DNA from: Endomychus coccineus
Taxonomy: Eukaryota; Arthropoda; Insecta; Coleoptera; Endomychidae
DNA length: 64,000 nucleotides
Assembly (NCBI GenBank): GCA_958510875.1
Contig: OY294070.1
Span: 117,346,703-117,410,702 of the forward strand
Direction: 5' to 3'
Shown: positions 35,226-46,820 of the stretch, piece by piece
Position numbering within the stretch: the first letter of the stretch is position 1
Layout of the letters: each line of letters opens with the position of its first letter
Notes under the pieces: generated by a model
Database searches by the model: none
The model's input: only the letters and a program-made list of their open reading frames with translations
What the model was told of the DNA's origin: nothing
Position numbers and translations under genes: made by a program

Positions 35226-35889
35226 AGGTCCGTTTTCACGCTCATGCAATTTGCGAAAGTTGATTTGTGCATGCCAGTTTGCACAAATAAAACTGAATTT
35301 CGAGGTCCATTTTCACGCTCATGTAATTTGTGCAAGTTGATGATTTTTTTTTTAAACGGGTCAGTCTATTTACACTAATTTGTTCACCACTACAGATATC
35401 GGTGAGTGTCGCGTGTTTGAACAAAAATTACGATGGACCACGAAGACGAGTTGTTAGCACTAGCTGGTGTTTGTTTAAGTGCCAAAACAAAGACCAAGAA
35501 GACCGCAGAAATGTCTTATACAACTCAATAAATTCTGTAATGATTCCTTTTTTTTTACATTGTTTAATAACCAACATACAACACAGACAAAATAATTATG
35601 TAGATAACAGCACGGTGTCACAGAACACCGAAAATACAAAAGTCACGTGCAGGTTGCAGGTCAGGATAGAATACGCTACTACTGAGCATGCGTCGAGTTG
35701 GAGTGTCGTTTATACGTTCATGCATTTGTGCCAACCACATGCAAATTATCTGACCGGCCAGATTTTACTCATGTCAAATAATTTTGCTTGTACAAGTGAA
35801 CGATTTTGGTTCTCATGCAACAATTTACTTGTGCCAATTGGCTTGCACAAATCAATTTGCGCAAATTGCATGACCGTGAAAACGGACCT
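35226..35889 (+). mobile_element. Harbinger-like MITE with TTA target duplication
   Basis: The left end AGGTCCGTTTTCACGCTCAT matches the inverted right end AGGTCCGTTTTCACGGTCAT, and similarity continues through GCAATTTGCG for ~45 bp. TTA repeats flank at 35223-35225 and 35890-35892, the 3-bp TWA duplication of PIF/Harbinger elements. A second copy of the left terminal sequence lies inside at about 35301-35345. At 664 bp it is too short for the two Harbinger genes. Confidence 0.83.
35433..35531 (+). pseudogene. possible N-terminus of Harbinger nuclease
   Basis: A 32-codon ORF begins MDHEDELLALAGVCLSAKTK and ends in a lysine-rich stretch before TAA. The short acidic-then-hydrophobic start followed by basic residues resembles the first codons of Harbinger/HARBI1-type nucleases. 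If so, this MITE is an internally deleted autonomous element that kept its promoter and gene start. No catalytic residue remains. The match is short and could be coincidental. Confidence 0.45.
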
Positions 35890-35892
35890 TTA

Positions 35893-36560
35893 AACAGCTT
35901 TCGTTTGACGAGTAGCCGTCGGCCTCATGTCATCGGCCTACCACATATCATTGTCCTGGCCGAGAATCAATTACCCAGAAACTTGGAATAGGAAGCACAA
36001 ACACCGGACTTTAGGAGTAAAGCCATCTGGTCCAGCATTATCCACGTAGAGGCAGCTGTTTTATTCCCCCCGACGGGACTACTTTTGGTGGATCCTCTAC
36101 GAGTGTACGGGCATTGCTTGCTAGACTATATTATTGCGCCTTCTGGGCTATAGTCAACTCCACCTCCTCGTGTTACGTGTTTTACCAGGAACGTTTGACG
36201 AGTCACCGTTCGGCTTCGTTCAAATAGCCTATCGCATATGTCTACCAAGCCCGTGAATCCATTTCGGCCAGAGTTGTGCGATAAGAAGGCACGATATCCT
36301 GGTTTTAGTGGTGAAATGTATGTGATGCACAGTTTACCGGATCTTTTGCAATGACAACTGAAAGTTTTACCCCACGGGGTTACTTATCTCGAGACCTGCG
36401 CAAAGGACGTTGCTTGCTGAAGCTGCTCCCGGAGTCATCCAGACCATGTAGTTCTGTCTCGAGACAATTGAGGGGCTGTCGTTGAAGCTGCTTGTAACAA
36501 ATCCGCTTAATACGAACCATCGTTTATAACGAACCAATCGACAGGGTACGAATATGAATA
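35893..36560. repeat. degenerate tandem repeat, ~280-bp period
   Basis: A block at about 35897-36010 (CGTTTGACGAGT.GCCGT, then CGGCCTA.C.CATAT, and GGTTTAGGAGT-like) recurs at about 36190-36310 (CGTTTGACGAGTCACCGTTC, AGCCTATCGCATAT, GGTTTTAGTGGTGA). Units are clearly diverged. GC content is higher than in the neighbourhood. It may be the untranslated part of a retrotransposon. Confidence 0.45.
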
Positions 36561-36569
36561 GAAACCAAG

Positions 36570-37130
36570 TTTTTATTATGAAGAGATTTTCGCAATGGAC
36601 CTCACGTGATCGTACCTTGAGAAGGCACTATTGGTGATGATACCGAGCTTGAAGCAGTAGTTGTACCTGACATCGTCATATTAGGGATTGGGGATCCGAC
36701 TTCCTGGAGAAAATACAAGCTTGAATTCTGGTTGCATTAAGCTTTACTATTTAAATTATCAGATCACCATTTCAAAATCGTTGCTAGATCTTCATTAATT
36801 GCGTCAACCCATCTCTGTCTCACTCGTCTGGCTTCATTGGATGAAATAGTGGAGAAGAAAGGGATACGAGTGTACCAACATCTGCAAATCTATGAACGGG
36901 ACAGGAGATCATTTCCAACAGATCGTTGATATGAAGCAGAAACAAAGTTCGTGCCAAGACAGATCCCTGTGGAACACCAGCACTAATTGCAGCAAACCAT
37001 ATAACGGAAGCTTTCCTAGAAGGTCTTGGTCCCAGACTCGGTCAAATGATTTGGAGATAGCCAATACTACAGTTAGGGATTCCCCATATCTGCCATATAA
37101 TATAGATAATACCGTAAAATATGTACGTAA
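36570..37130 (-). pseudogene. non-LTR retrotransposon RT palm relic
   Basis: The minus strand reads AISKSFDRVWDQDLLGKLPL, then SAGVPQGSVLARTLFLLHIN, DLLEMISCPVHRFADVGTL. These are RT motifs A, B and C. The catalytic FADD box is FADVG, so a metal-binding Asp is lost. The spacing between motifs A and B is shorter than normal, indicating a deletion. Further downstream (to ~36580) is the DHVRSIAKI-type segment shared with the 34.8 and 62.7 kb fragments, so the three belong to one family. Confidence 0.72.
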
Positions 37131-37498
37131 CTCTAAGTAAATATTTATACAAAAACTTTGATTACTATAATTATAGAGCTGAATGATTGGTTCTTGATTA
37201 CGTTTTACTGCATAATTTAGATTTAACTAGTCCAAGTATACCTACCACCTTTGAACTGGAAATTTTCAAATATTTGTTATAATAGAAAAGAGAAATTAAA
37301 TAAAGCTTATGGAGAGAATATAACGAACTAATTTCAACGATTGTTTCCTAGTGCGATAAAAGTCAATATTTTCTAAAATTCTTAGGAGTGTGATGACGCC
37401 GAATGATTCAAAGGTATCGATGTATGGAAAAAAATGAATCGATTCAAATCGTTTAAAAAATCGATGGTGGAAGCGGTTACTTTATGGTAATTTATCAT

Positions 37499-37705
37499 TT
37501 TGATTATATGAAAGAATAACTACTTTGTTTTAATACCACTTTCATTAATAATAACGTGAAAACGTAACTATAGTGACCACACCGAAGTGCCATTTTCTTC
37601 AAAAATTGAATGGCACTTCGGTGTTGTAACTATAGTAACGTTTTCACGTTGTTATTAAAAAAAGTGGTATTAAAACAAAGTAGTTATTCTTTCATATAAT
37701 CAAAT
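37499..37705. repeat. long near-perfect hairpin (~97-bp arms)
   Basis: The left arm (37499-37595, starting TTTGATTATATGAAAGAATA) and right arm (37608-37705) are inverted copies with few mismatches. The loop is about 12 bases. Sequence such as ACTATAGTAACG and AAAACAAAGTAGTT in the arms also occurs in the Penelope-like 3' tail at 2380-2435, so the hairpin may be two head-to-head tails. Confidence 0.85.
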
Positions 37706-38953
37706 CGTTTAAATTATTTCGGGAATAGATTCAATGGTTTCGATTATTTAATTTGATAATGATCGTATAATTTTGATATCGAAATTTATTAAGTAGATAG
37801 TGCAACTTTCTACCTCCACCACTTGAAATCAATAAATAATGAAACTGCATAATCTTCTATAGAAGATCAGTTATCAGCCAAAAGATTATCGACATTTCTT
37901 TTCCTCGGATCATTTGATAAGAATGATTGGCATGTTTTTTTTCAGTATTTAATGTGTTCAATAAATTGCGTATTGCGTAATAGGAGGGCAAGATGGAAAT
38001 TGCCTGAAAAATAAAACAGATGGCGCCACAATCGAAAATCTCATTTGACATTTGTGATTTACAATCTTTAACCAGAACGCATTGAAATTATCAGACTGAT
38101 ATGTCATTCAGTTCTGTTTTGACACGCATCGAAAACAAGCAACCTTGAAGATTTTTATAAACATGAAAAAAAATTAATTTCGCGTCTTGATTAAACATTA
38201 TTTCTTGCGTAGAAAAAACGTAATCCGAAGCATCGATCGAAAACATTATGCGTACTCCTCACCATCGACTGGAACGACTCACATGGCTTACTGATTTTCG
38301 TTGTGGTAGCATGACCACAAAGGACGCCTAACTGTCTGGTTGTTCAAATGAGGTTACAACGCCAGAAATCATCGATAAAATCTATGGTTTGATATCGGAC
38401 GATCGGCGCGTCAAAGTGCACGAGATGCTGAGGCTATGGGCATCTCAACCGAATTTTGCATACATTTTTGAATATGAGAAAGCTATCTGTCGCATTTGCT
38501 CTCTGTTGACAACAAGCGCGACCGTGTGACAACTTCAAGGAAGTGTTTGGCTATGTTCAAGCGCGATAAGGACTTTCTGCGCCGTTTCGTAATCGTGGAC
38601 GAAAGATAGAGCCATCACAATACACCAGAGACCAGAGAACAGCCGAAAGAGTAAACTTGTCCTGGCAAACCGAAGCCGAAAATATGCAAAGTGGGTTTAT
38701 CTGCCAACAAAGTCATGGCGACAGTTTTTTTTTTATGCACACGGTATCGTCGATATCGATTATCTTGAAAATGGCAAAACGATCACCGACGTATATTATG
38801 CAGAACTGTTGAATCAATTCGACGCAGATTTGAAGCGAAAGCGGCCGCATTTGGCAGAGAAAAAAGTGCTCTTCCACCAGGACGACGCCCTGGCGCACAA
38901 GTCCGCAGTCAAAATGGCAAAATTGCATGAATTGCTTCGTCATCCACCATATT

Positions 38954-41649
38954 TTCATAAAAATTAAAAACATTAATAAAATTAGCAACATAACAGCTTC
39001 GGTAGTCCAAGCTAGTTTGACAGATCATTATGTAGTAGTAGCAAATTTAAAATTTAAACCAAGTAATAATATTACACTAAATTCTATAAATAATAAAAAT
39101 CACTATATAAATAAGATAAATAATAAAAAATTTGAAAAGCTAATAAGAACAGAAAACTGGACTAACTTATACAATACCCAAAATGTCGATAAATGCACTG
39201 AATATTTCATAAACAAAATACTCCATTACACAAAAATGAGTACCAACACAATAAAATTAAGAAACAATTCTCGTAAGATAAAACCATGGATAACACAAGG
39301 CCTTACAAGATCTATAAAGCATAGGGATAAACTAAAACAAATAGCGGTTAAAGAAAATACGAAAATTCATGGTTAAATTTTAAAAGTTATAGAAATCTCT
39401 TAAGTAAATTAATAAATAAGTTAAAAAACAACTACTATAAACAATTAATTTACTCTGAAAAATATAACATAAAAAATATGTGGGATACAGTACAAAAAAT
39501 CACAAACAGAAAAATAATTAAAAATGAAAAAATCGAATGCTTAAATAAAAATGGACATGAAATAAAAGATGATATAAATATTGCCAACTATTTAAATGAA
39601 TACTTTACGAATATAGGAAAAAACTCTCAAATGATATAACCAAAAATAAAAAATATGATACTAAGCCACCAAATAAACCTGATATAAGTCGAAATGTAAA
39701 CTCAATTTTTTTAACACCTGCTAACGATGAAGAAATAATTCGGCATATAAATAACCTCAAAAGCAAATCCTCGCCAGGATATGATGGTATACAAGCGTCA
39801 TTAATTAAAAGACACTATACATATTTAATAAAACCCATTCTACATATAGTAAACCTAATTCTGAAACAGGGTGTATTTCCGAATGCATTAAAAAAATGTA
39901 TTATAACACCAATACATAAAAACGGAACAAAACTAGAAACCACTAACTATCGACCAATATCGCTAACAACAACACTAAGTAAAATAATAGAAAAATGCAT
40001 AAAAATTAGGTTATTATCTTTTATAAACAAAAATAAAATACTAAATAATTCACAACATGGTTTCAGAGGAAATGTAGGCACCGAGGAAGCTATAAACGAA
40101 GTTACACATTATGTCACAAAAACAATAAATAATAAAAAAAAATGCATGGCAATTTTTCTTGACCCAACTAAGGCCTTTGATACCGTGTCACATCACATTC
40201 TACTGGAAAAACTCGAATCAATAGGAATTAGGGGAAGTGCTTATAATCTAATGAAGTCATATATTACAAACCGCGCTCAACAAGTTCGAATAAAATAAAC
40301 CTATAGTGAAGAGACATTAGTGGAATGTGGTGTGCCACAGGGAACAGTCCTCTGGCCAATATTATTTATAATATATATTAATGATATTTTTAAAATTAAC
40401 ACAACATCAAAAATAATCTGCTATGCTGATGACACAGTACTACTAATAGAAGGAGAAACGTGGAATACAGTATATAGTACCGCTGAAAAAGACATAACTA
40501 GAGTAAAAAATTGGCTCGATGAAAACCTACTTACATTAAATCACTCTAAATCACTATTTATTACATTTGCAATTAATAGTATAAACTCACCACAAATCGA
40601 TTATCTCACAATTCACGATAGGCAATGCCTCAATCCGAATAATTGTAAATGCAATTTAAAAATAAATAGATCAAACGAGGTTAAATATTTAGGATTATTT
40701 ATCGATAAACACCTAAAATGGGACACACATATAAAATATATTGTTAATAAAATCAGAAAATGTATATATAAATTCAAACAATTACGAAACATACTTAAAC
40801 TCAAAGATTTAAAAATAATATACACATCATTAATTGATTCAATAATAAGTTATGGTATTTCTTTCTACGGTGTAGCATATGGAACAACTTTAAACCCTCT
40901 ACGCATAATACAAAAATACATAATAGAAGTAATTATGGGCAAGCCAAGAATCTATCCCACCGAACTCCTCTTTTCAGAGAGTAAATTATTCGAAATAAAT
41001 TTATTATTTGTAAAATCGCTAATTAAATTTGTCCATAAAAATAATTACTATAAAATTCTTACAACACATGGCATAAATACAAGATTTAATGTTAATAATC
41101 AACTAATAACAACAATGAAACACAGTACTTTCAGTCAAAGACACATTAGCTATCTAGGTCCAAAACTCTATAATTTATTACCACAAAAACATAAAAATAA
41201 ACCATTTAAAATATTTAGTAAAAATTTAAACTCATGGATCAGACAAAACAAAGAAATTGTTGAAAAATGTATTCAAAACAAAGTACAATAAAAATCGATT
41301 AATGTAGCTATCTCATAATGAGAAAAAAATTGTTTTCAATGTATTTTCTCGCTTGTTCTTTTTTTATAAATATATTTAGATATAATTTTTGTTAAACTTT
41401 TTTTTAGTTTTCTATATAATAATTGTTGATTTAAGTATTCTGGCAAGTGAGTAAGCAGATTACAAACACAAACCCAAAATAAGGGATTAGATGTAATCTG
41501 CATACTTAAATTATGAAAAGAATATATGTATTTATATATTGTATGTGCACACATATATAATTATATATTAATATTGGCTTTACATAATGTAATTACCTTG
41601 TGAAAAACTTAATCAACAATAAATATTATTATTATTATTATTTATTATT
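38954..41649 (+). mobile_element. CR1/L2-like non-LTR retrotransposon, 5'-truncated, 5-bp TSD
   Basis: The element interrupts the mariner transposase. ATATT occurs at both junctions (38949-38953 and 41650-41654). The 3' end is an AATAAATATTATTATTATT tail (about 41619-41649) of ATT repeats, as in CR1/L2/Daphne-type elements. It lacks ORF1 and most of the endonuclease. Length is 2,696 bp. Confidence 0.87.
38960..41291 (+). pseudogene. CR1/L2-like endonuclease tail and reverse transcriptase
   Basis: The reading begins in the last motif of the AP endonuclease (SLTDHYVVVANL, about 39014-39049), then KPWITQGLTRSIKHRDKL, the usual start of the RT linker. After a frameshift at ~39365 and another at ~39620 come SSPGYDGIQASLIK, NYRPISLTTTLSKIIEKCIK, HGFRGNVGTEEAI, AIFLDPTKAFDTVSHHILLE (motif A) and CGVPQGTVLWPILF (motif B). 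CYADDTVLL (motif C, catalytic Asp pair, about 40420-40446) follows. A TAA at ~40296 breaks the palm. The last 323 codons (40320-41291) are open and end in the SYLGPKLYNLLP block typical of this clade. It copied its RNA at a nicked target; this copy is inactive. Confidence 0.86.
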
Positions 41650-41889
41650 ATATTCTCCAGATTTGGCCCCCTGCGATATTTCCAAACTTGAAGAAATGGC
41701 TCGACGGAAATAGATTTGGCTCCAATGGCGAAAAAAACCGAATTCGTATTATTTGGAAGGGATCGACAAATTTTAAAAACAACAAAGTGTATCGGGCTAC
41801 GAGGCGATTAAGTTGAGAAATAAATAAGTTTTGACCAAATAAATCATTTCTTGTTTCATTTTTCAGGGACTTTTTACCTTGTCATCGTA

Positions 41890-43100
41890 ATCATAATGAA
41901 GTCATGAAATATTTTACTTCCTGAAACTTATCCTTATGCCCATCAACAAATAAAAGTGTTTCAGCATTTTTTCTAAATTATTATTGATCAATCTAGTTGA
42001 ATTCGATGCATCGGTGAAAAGAAAACGATTCATTAATCGAATCAAACTATAAAATTACGATCAGAATCGATCCAGTAACAGTTTTGTCCATCCTTATTTA
42101 TCGGACTTAATTACAGCAAGAGTTTTACAAAATGTTCCTTCCTTTCTTCACTAAATTTTACAGTTACGTTTTTCATTCATAATATCATTAATACTAACTA
42201 ACGATCAACTAGCTGAGATTAAATTTATCGTTATCTGAAATGTATATCAAGTTATAAATTGATGTGGAACAATGGAAATATTGGAATTGCTATTCAATTG
42301 AGCGATAAACTAATAAACATTCATTGTTATCGAACAATAATAGATGGAACGCCAAACAGTCTCTCCACATACAATAGTGAAGCGCTTAAATGAAATTGTA
42401 ACCTTGACTTACTCTTTCTCGGAATATAATAGTGTAAATTAAGAAGAAGAATTCAATTTGCATCATGCATGCAGTTGACACAATAAAAACCGTATTACGT
42501 GCGGAAAGAACGACGTCAATAATTAAACCGTTCGTCTTTCAATTACGAACGTTCGTTCGAATCCATTAAACGATTATACCGCGCTTTCGTTTGACATTTG
42601 TCCTTTAACGTACTAGACAAAGCGACTAGGCTATAAATAATATTGTTTATCGATGATATTATGTGGTAACGGTTGGCACAAAAAATCCCATCCGTTCGCA
42701 AATGTAATGTGTACGAACTTTATTTAGACTATTGAAGCACTAAGATGTTCTAGCTGAGATTATTAGATGAAGTTAATAAGGCGAATATACAGATTGTTGA
42801 AATATTTAGATAACAGTCCAATATATGGAATTAAATTTGTATAATAAATCATCAGTATCATAGTAAATAATTTGTCCGGTAAATAACTATTTTCCGGTTT
42901 ATTTGCGACCTGTAAATAAGTTATTACAATATGAGAGCCGGTAAGCGTTGCTAAGCAACATATTATTAGGAAACTAAACTTTCTACACGATAAGAATGAT
43001 ATATCATACTTGGTTACTTGTACAACCAATACATATTTCATTTTTACAGTTGGCAATACATTAAAAAGTTGCCGATATAGTTTGTAGATTATTTATTACA
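41890..43100. other. unassigned sequence
   Basis: Nothing coding or repetitive could be supported. Confidence 0.4.
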
Positions 43101-43424
43101 TTTATTATTATTAATATTAAGGGGGTCCCTAAATGCATAGGCCGAAGACCTTTGCACCCCGTGTCACCTAGTGGAGCGGTTCCCACCGACGAGTATTCAC
43201 CAAGCCAACAAAGGGATTTTCCACATGGGAGTGTTCACCATGCTCCCTTGGGTTGACGATTGACGTGTCACCTAGTGGAAAGGTTTTCACCCACGAGTAT
43301 TCACCTATCTACCAGAAGGACGGTTCCCGCCCGAGAGTATTTACCATTATCACCCACAAAGGCGAATCGCTAAGGTTAATCCTGTGGAGGTGGTAGTAGG
43401 TCAGTCTTCCCTAATGTACGGTCC
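43101..43424 (-). mobile_element. 3' end of a non-LTR element (part 2), TAA-repeat tail
   Basis: On the minus strand this continues the element at 46821-47800 across the hAT insertion. It contains a short coding remainder (HLHRINLSDSPLW), then a 3' UTR with repeated GGTGAATACTC/GTGACAC blocks. It ends at ~43121 in a TTAATATTAATAATAATAAA tail. TAA-type tails are typical of I/LOA-type elements that carry RNase H. Confidence 0.72.
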
Positions 43425-43432
43425 AATCAGTG

Positions 43433-46400
43433 CAGTGTTGCCGATTGGCGGGTAATTACCCGATTGGAGGGTAATTTGATCACATGCGGGTAATTTTCGA
43501 ACTCAACTTTCTGGCGGGTCAAATCGAATATTTTGAGGAAAATTCTTCAAATTTTTTTTGAAAGCACTGCATAGTACGAAGACCACCTATTACAGAAAAA
43601 TAGTTTCTTTCGTATAATTCTGTGTCCTAGCATCGAGTTCGTTAGGATTCAATGATATAAATAAAACACAATTGTCTTGTATTCTGTGTTTACGCGTTCA
43701 ATGTGTTGTGATACTTGTTTGTTACTTTGTAACTTTGTTACTTATGATGTGACGCGTTGTGTAAACTTGTGAACTTTATATCAAACAACTATTTGTTTTG
43801 ACCGGTATTGCTAGTGCTAAAACTTTTTATTTTCATTATGGATAAGTGGTTGACAATAACAAAGGTAGGTTTCTTTCATATCAAACAATGAGTCAGTTTT
43901 CCTTATTCAAATGTATATTATTTTTGGATGATAACGCAATTCTCGAATACATTCTATATTCAATTTTGTAGGAGAATAAGTCTGATTCTTCAGAAATAAC
44001 AGTACAACAGTTTGATGACTCTGCAACAATTAACAGTGAAATGAGTGAACACGAAGTTGAAAAAGTGGACGAGGTAAAGTATAATTAATTTTATTTTTCA
44101 CATAGCAGTTCTACATTGTGAATGAATGAAATGCTTTGAAACTAAGAATGTAACAAAATAGTTAGGCAGAAAGTTTGTTCTTCATCAATCTCAAGTCAAG
44201 AGACAGCCCTGTTGTAATATTTATACCTATTATATATAAATTCTCGGGAAATAGGTCACATTAACACTTATGTTTTATATTTTAGTATGTTTCATTCACA
44301 TATAAATCATACCTGGGTCAAGAATCTTTATTGTGATATTTATATGTAACATTATTTTTTCAGCCATCCACCTCTCAAAAAAGAAGGGTTTCTTCAGAAT
44401 GTTCCAAGAATAAAAAAAATATAAATTTGTGGATTCTTGGATGAAAATTGAAGAGTTCAAAGATTGGTTGATATCAAGTGGTGGGCAGGAACATGAAAAA
44501 GCATTTTGCAAAGTTTGTCAATGTAATATATTAGCTCACAAAAGTATTCTTTCAAGACATGCAGCATCAGAAAAACATAAATTTAAAATGAATCAAGTTA
44601 AAAAAAACATAAAGATAACAAATCTTTTCAAAACGCCCACAGAAGAAATGGCAATTAGGAATGCAGAAATCAACCTGTGTGCTATGCTAACAACAAATTT
44701 CTTACCGTTTTCATTGATGGACACTCTGTGTCCGTTGATAAAAAAAATATTCCCCGATTCAAAGATAGCACAAAATATCAATGTGAAACGCACCAAAGCT
44801 ACAGCGTTGGTTTGTGAAAGTTTGGGAGCAACATTTCTAGAAAATATTGCACAAAAATTAGGTCAACCGGCAATGTTTTTTTCCTTGATAATGGACGAAA
44901 CCACAGACATATCTGTAAAAAAACAATGTGCGTTCTCAGTCATATACTATGACTTTGAAAATAATGTCATCAGAACCCAGTTTTTAGATATTATTGAGAA
45001 TGATGGTGGTACTGCTTCTGAACTTTTCAATACGTTGAAAGGAAGCTTGACATCAAAAAACATTCCCCTGTCTAACTTAGTTGGCTTCTCTTCAGACACA
45101 ACAAATGTGATGGCAGGTGAACATCATTCTGTATTTTCCCTATTGAAAAAAGAATTACCGAACATTGTCTGCATTAAATGCTCCTGCCATATGGCTCATT
45201 TGGCTGTGTCCAAGGCCTGCCTTGTACTTCCAAGGTCAGTTGAGGACCTCCTTCGAAACCTAGCGAGTCATTTTAATAGAAGTTCTCAACGCCAAAAAAA
45301 ATTTCAAGAGTTCCAGATTTTCTTCTCAACAGAGATACATAAAATTTTATCCCCTTCAATCACTCGTTGGCTTTCTATAAAGGCATGCGTTGACAGGGTT
45401 CTGGAGCAGTATCAGCCTCTTGTTGCTTATTTGAGGGAAACTCTTTTGGAGGACCCATCCGTTACTACTGAACAAATGCTAACCACCATGAATAATAAAT
45501 TCACTAAAGTATTTTTAGAATTCATGTCATATGTATTAGTAATGATGACTGATTTTAATTTACTGTTTCAATCTGAAAAACCTCTTCTTCACAGAGTGAA
45601 ACCTGAAACTGAGAAATTGCTCCGAGATTTGTGCTGCAATTTCATGAATATTTCTGTGGTTAGGAAAGACAATATTTTGACTTTAAATCACACCAATCCT
45701 CGTTTTTTGTACCATTAGATGAAATATATTTAGGGTTAGATGCATATGATAGTTTTCAAACTGTACAAAAAAGCTCGGACGTAGATAAGAAGGAATGTGA
45801 TAATTTTTTAAAAACTATTTTGAACTTTTATATTGAATTAGTTAGTAATATAAAACAAAGATTTGTGTTCGATGATGATATTTATGAGATTTTAGAAATA
45901 ATCGAACCGCAGAATGCAAGATCCTTCAAAACAAAGTCACTAAAACACGTTATAGATAGATTTCCCCAATTGAAAATTAAAATACCTAATTTACAAGACT
46001 TGGACAATGAATGGAGAAGACACGCTCTTCTGGATTTTGATGATCTGAATATTGCTTCAATTGATGATGCAGATTCATACTGGCATGTAATTTTCAATTT
46101 GAAAAATGCTGCTGGTATGGATCTTTTCCCTCATTTGAAGCAAGTAATAGCATTACTCCTTATATTGCCTTTCTCGAATGCTAGTGTTGAGCGTGTATTC
46201 AGCGATTTATTCAACGTAAAAAATGATAAGAGAAATCAATTAAATACATCTACAATAAGGGCAATCTTAGCTTCTAAGGAAGGAATAAAGAGTAGTGGTG
46301 GTTGCATCAAGTTTGTTCCAAGTACAAAAATGTTGAATGCTTCAATTTGGAAAAAGAAAGATAGTTCGTGATGATGATAAACTTTTGATTTATTTTTATA

Positions 46401-46812
46401 AATTGTTATTCTTTGAATAAAATGTATTTTAAAAAAAAGTTTTTCAATTAGGAATATTTTCTGTGGAAATAGCGGTAGCCGAGAGAAATGCAGCTTTCAG
46501 CTTTACACCGCATTCTTCGCAATTTTTATTGAGTACAATTCATAGCAAGTTTTCGACTATCGAAAATTGTGATAAATGAGGTTGGAATTATAGAGATCAA
46601 GAATTTATTCTCGGCGTCTTCACAACGGTCGATGTGTCTGTGTGCATATTCTTCTCTATGGTTGTAATCATTCGTTGAAGGTTACTGCAATACTCTATGA
46701 TTGAAAATTAGCCGCAATAGAAATTGTATGTCACTTGGATTGGATTAGAGCATAGAGCGGGTAATTTCGACGAAATCGTGGGTAATTTCCAGTTTGTGTT
46801 CCGGCAACACTG
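43433..46812 (+). mobile_element. nearly intact hAT transposon (SCAND3-like) with perfect TSD
   Basis: The ends CAGTGTTGCCG... and, inverted, CAGTGTTGCCG... are identical over 11 bp, with inner GGGTAATT repeats (several TACCC/GGGTA copies in both subterminal regions). AATCAGTG flanks directly at 43425-43432 and 46813-46820 without mismatch. Length is 3,380 bp. It carries a complete three-exon transposase gene and sits inside a non-LTR element. The clean duplication and nearly open gene indicate a recent insertion. Confidence 0.93.
43838..46371 (+). CDS. hAT transposase (SCAND3-like), three exons, two homopolymer indels
   Basis: Proposed exons: 43838-43864 (MDKWLTITK, donor GTAGGT), 43972-44073 (ENKSDSSEITVQQF...KVDE, donor GTAAAG) and 44364-46371; the acceptors are TTTGTAG and TTTTCAG and all introns are phase 0. 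Exon 3 has a zinc-finger-like block (FCKVCQCNI...SRHAASEKHK), then the catalytic region (SLIMDETTDISVKKQCAFSV with the first Asp; GFSSDTTNVMAGEHHSVFSL; CSCHMAHLAVSKA). It ends in the dimerisation block (LPFSNASVERVFSDLFNVKN). Two frame breaks remain: the A8 run at 44412-44419 and the T6 run at 45703-45708, each one base short. These could be mutations or base-calling errors. AATAAA lies at about 46415. It would excise and reinsert its own element. Confidence 0.88.
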
Positions 46813-46820
46813 AATCAGTG

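Larger units (their letters stand above)
38221..41840 (+). pseudogene. mariner transposase, degraded and interrupted
   Basis: Frame fragments read VTTPEIIDKIYGLISDDRRV (HTH region), DFLRRFVIVDER (first catalytic Asp), SANKVMATVFF, then YLENGKTITDVYYAELLNQF and KKVLFHQDDALAHKS (second Asp region). The reading continues KMAKLHELLRHPPY into the insertion at 38954 and resumes at 41650 as YSPDLAPCD, the third catalytic Asp. Several frameshifts occur before the insertion and a stop follows soon after (RRK, stop). The second motif is QDDAL rather than the usual QDNAP. It is an old, dead copy. Confidence 0.82.
37983..41887 (+). mobile_element. mariner (DD34D-type), split by a retrotransposon
   Basis: The left end has GGCAAGATGGAAATTGCCTG with AAAAATAAAACA. 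The inverted right end has GACAAGGTAAAAAGTCCCTG with AAAAATGAAACA. Flanking TA is at 37981-37982 and 41888-41889. Without the 2.7-kb insertion the element is about 1.2 kb, normal for mariner. A fragment of the same right end lies at 14812-14912. Confidence 0.85.
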
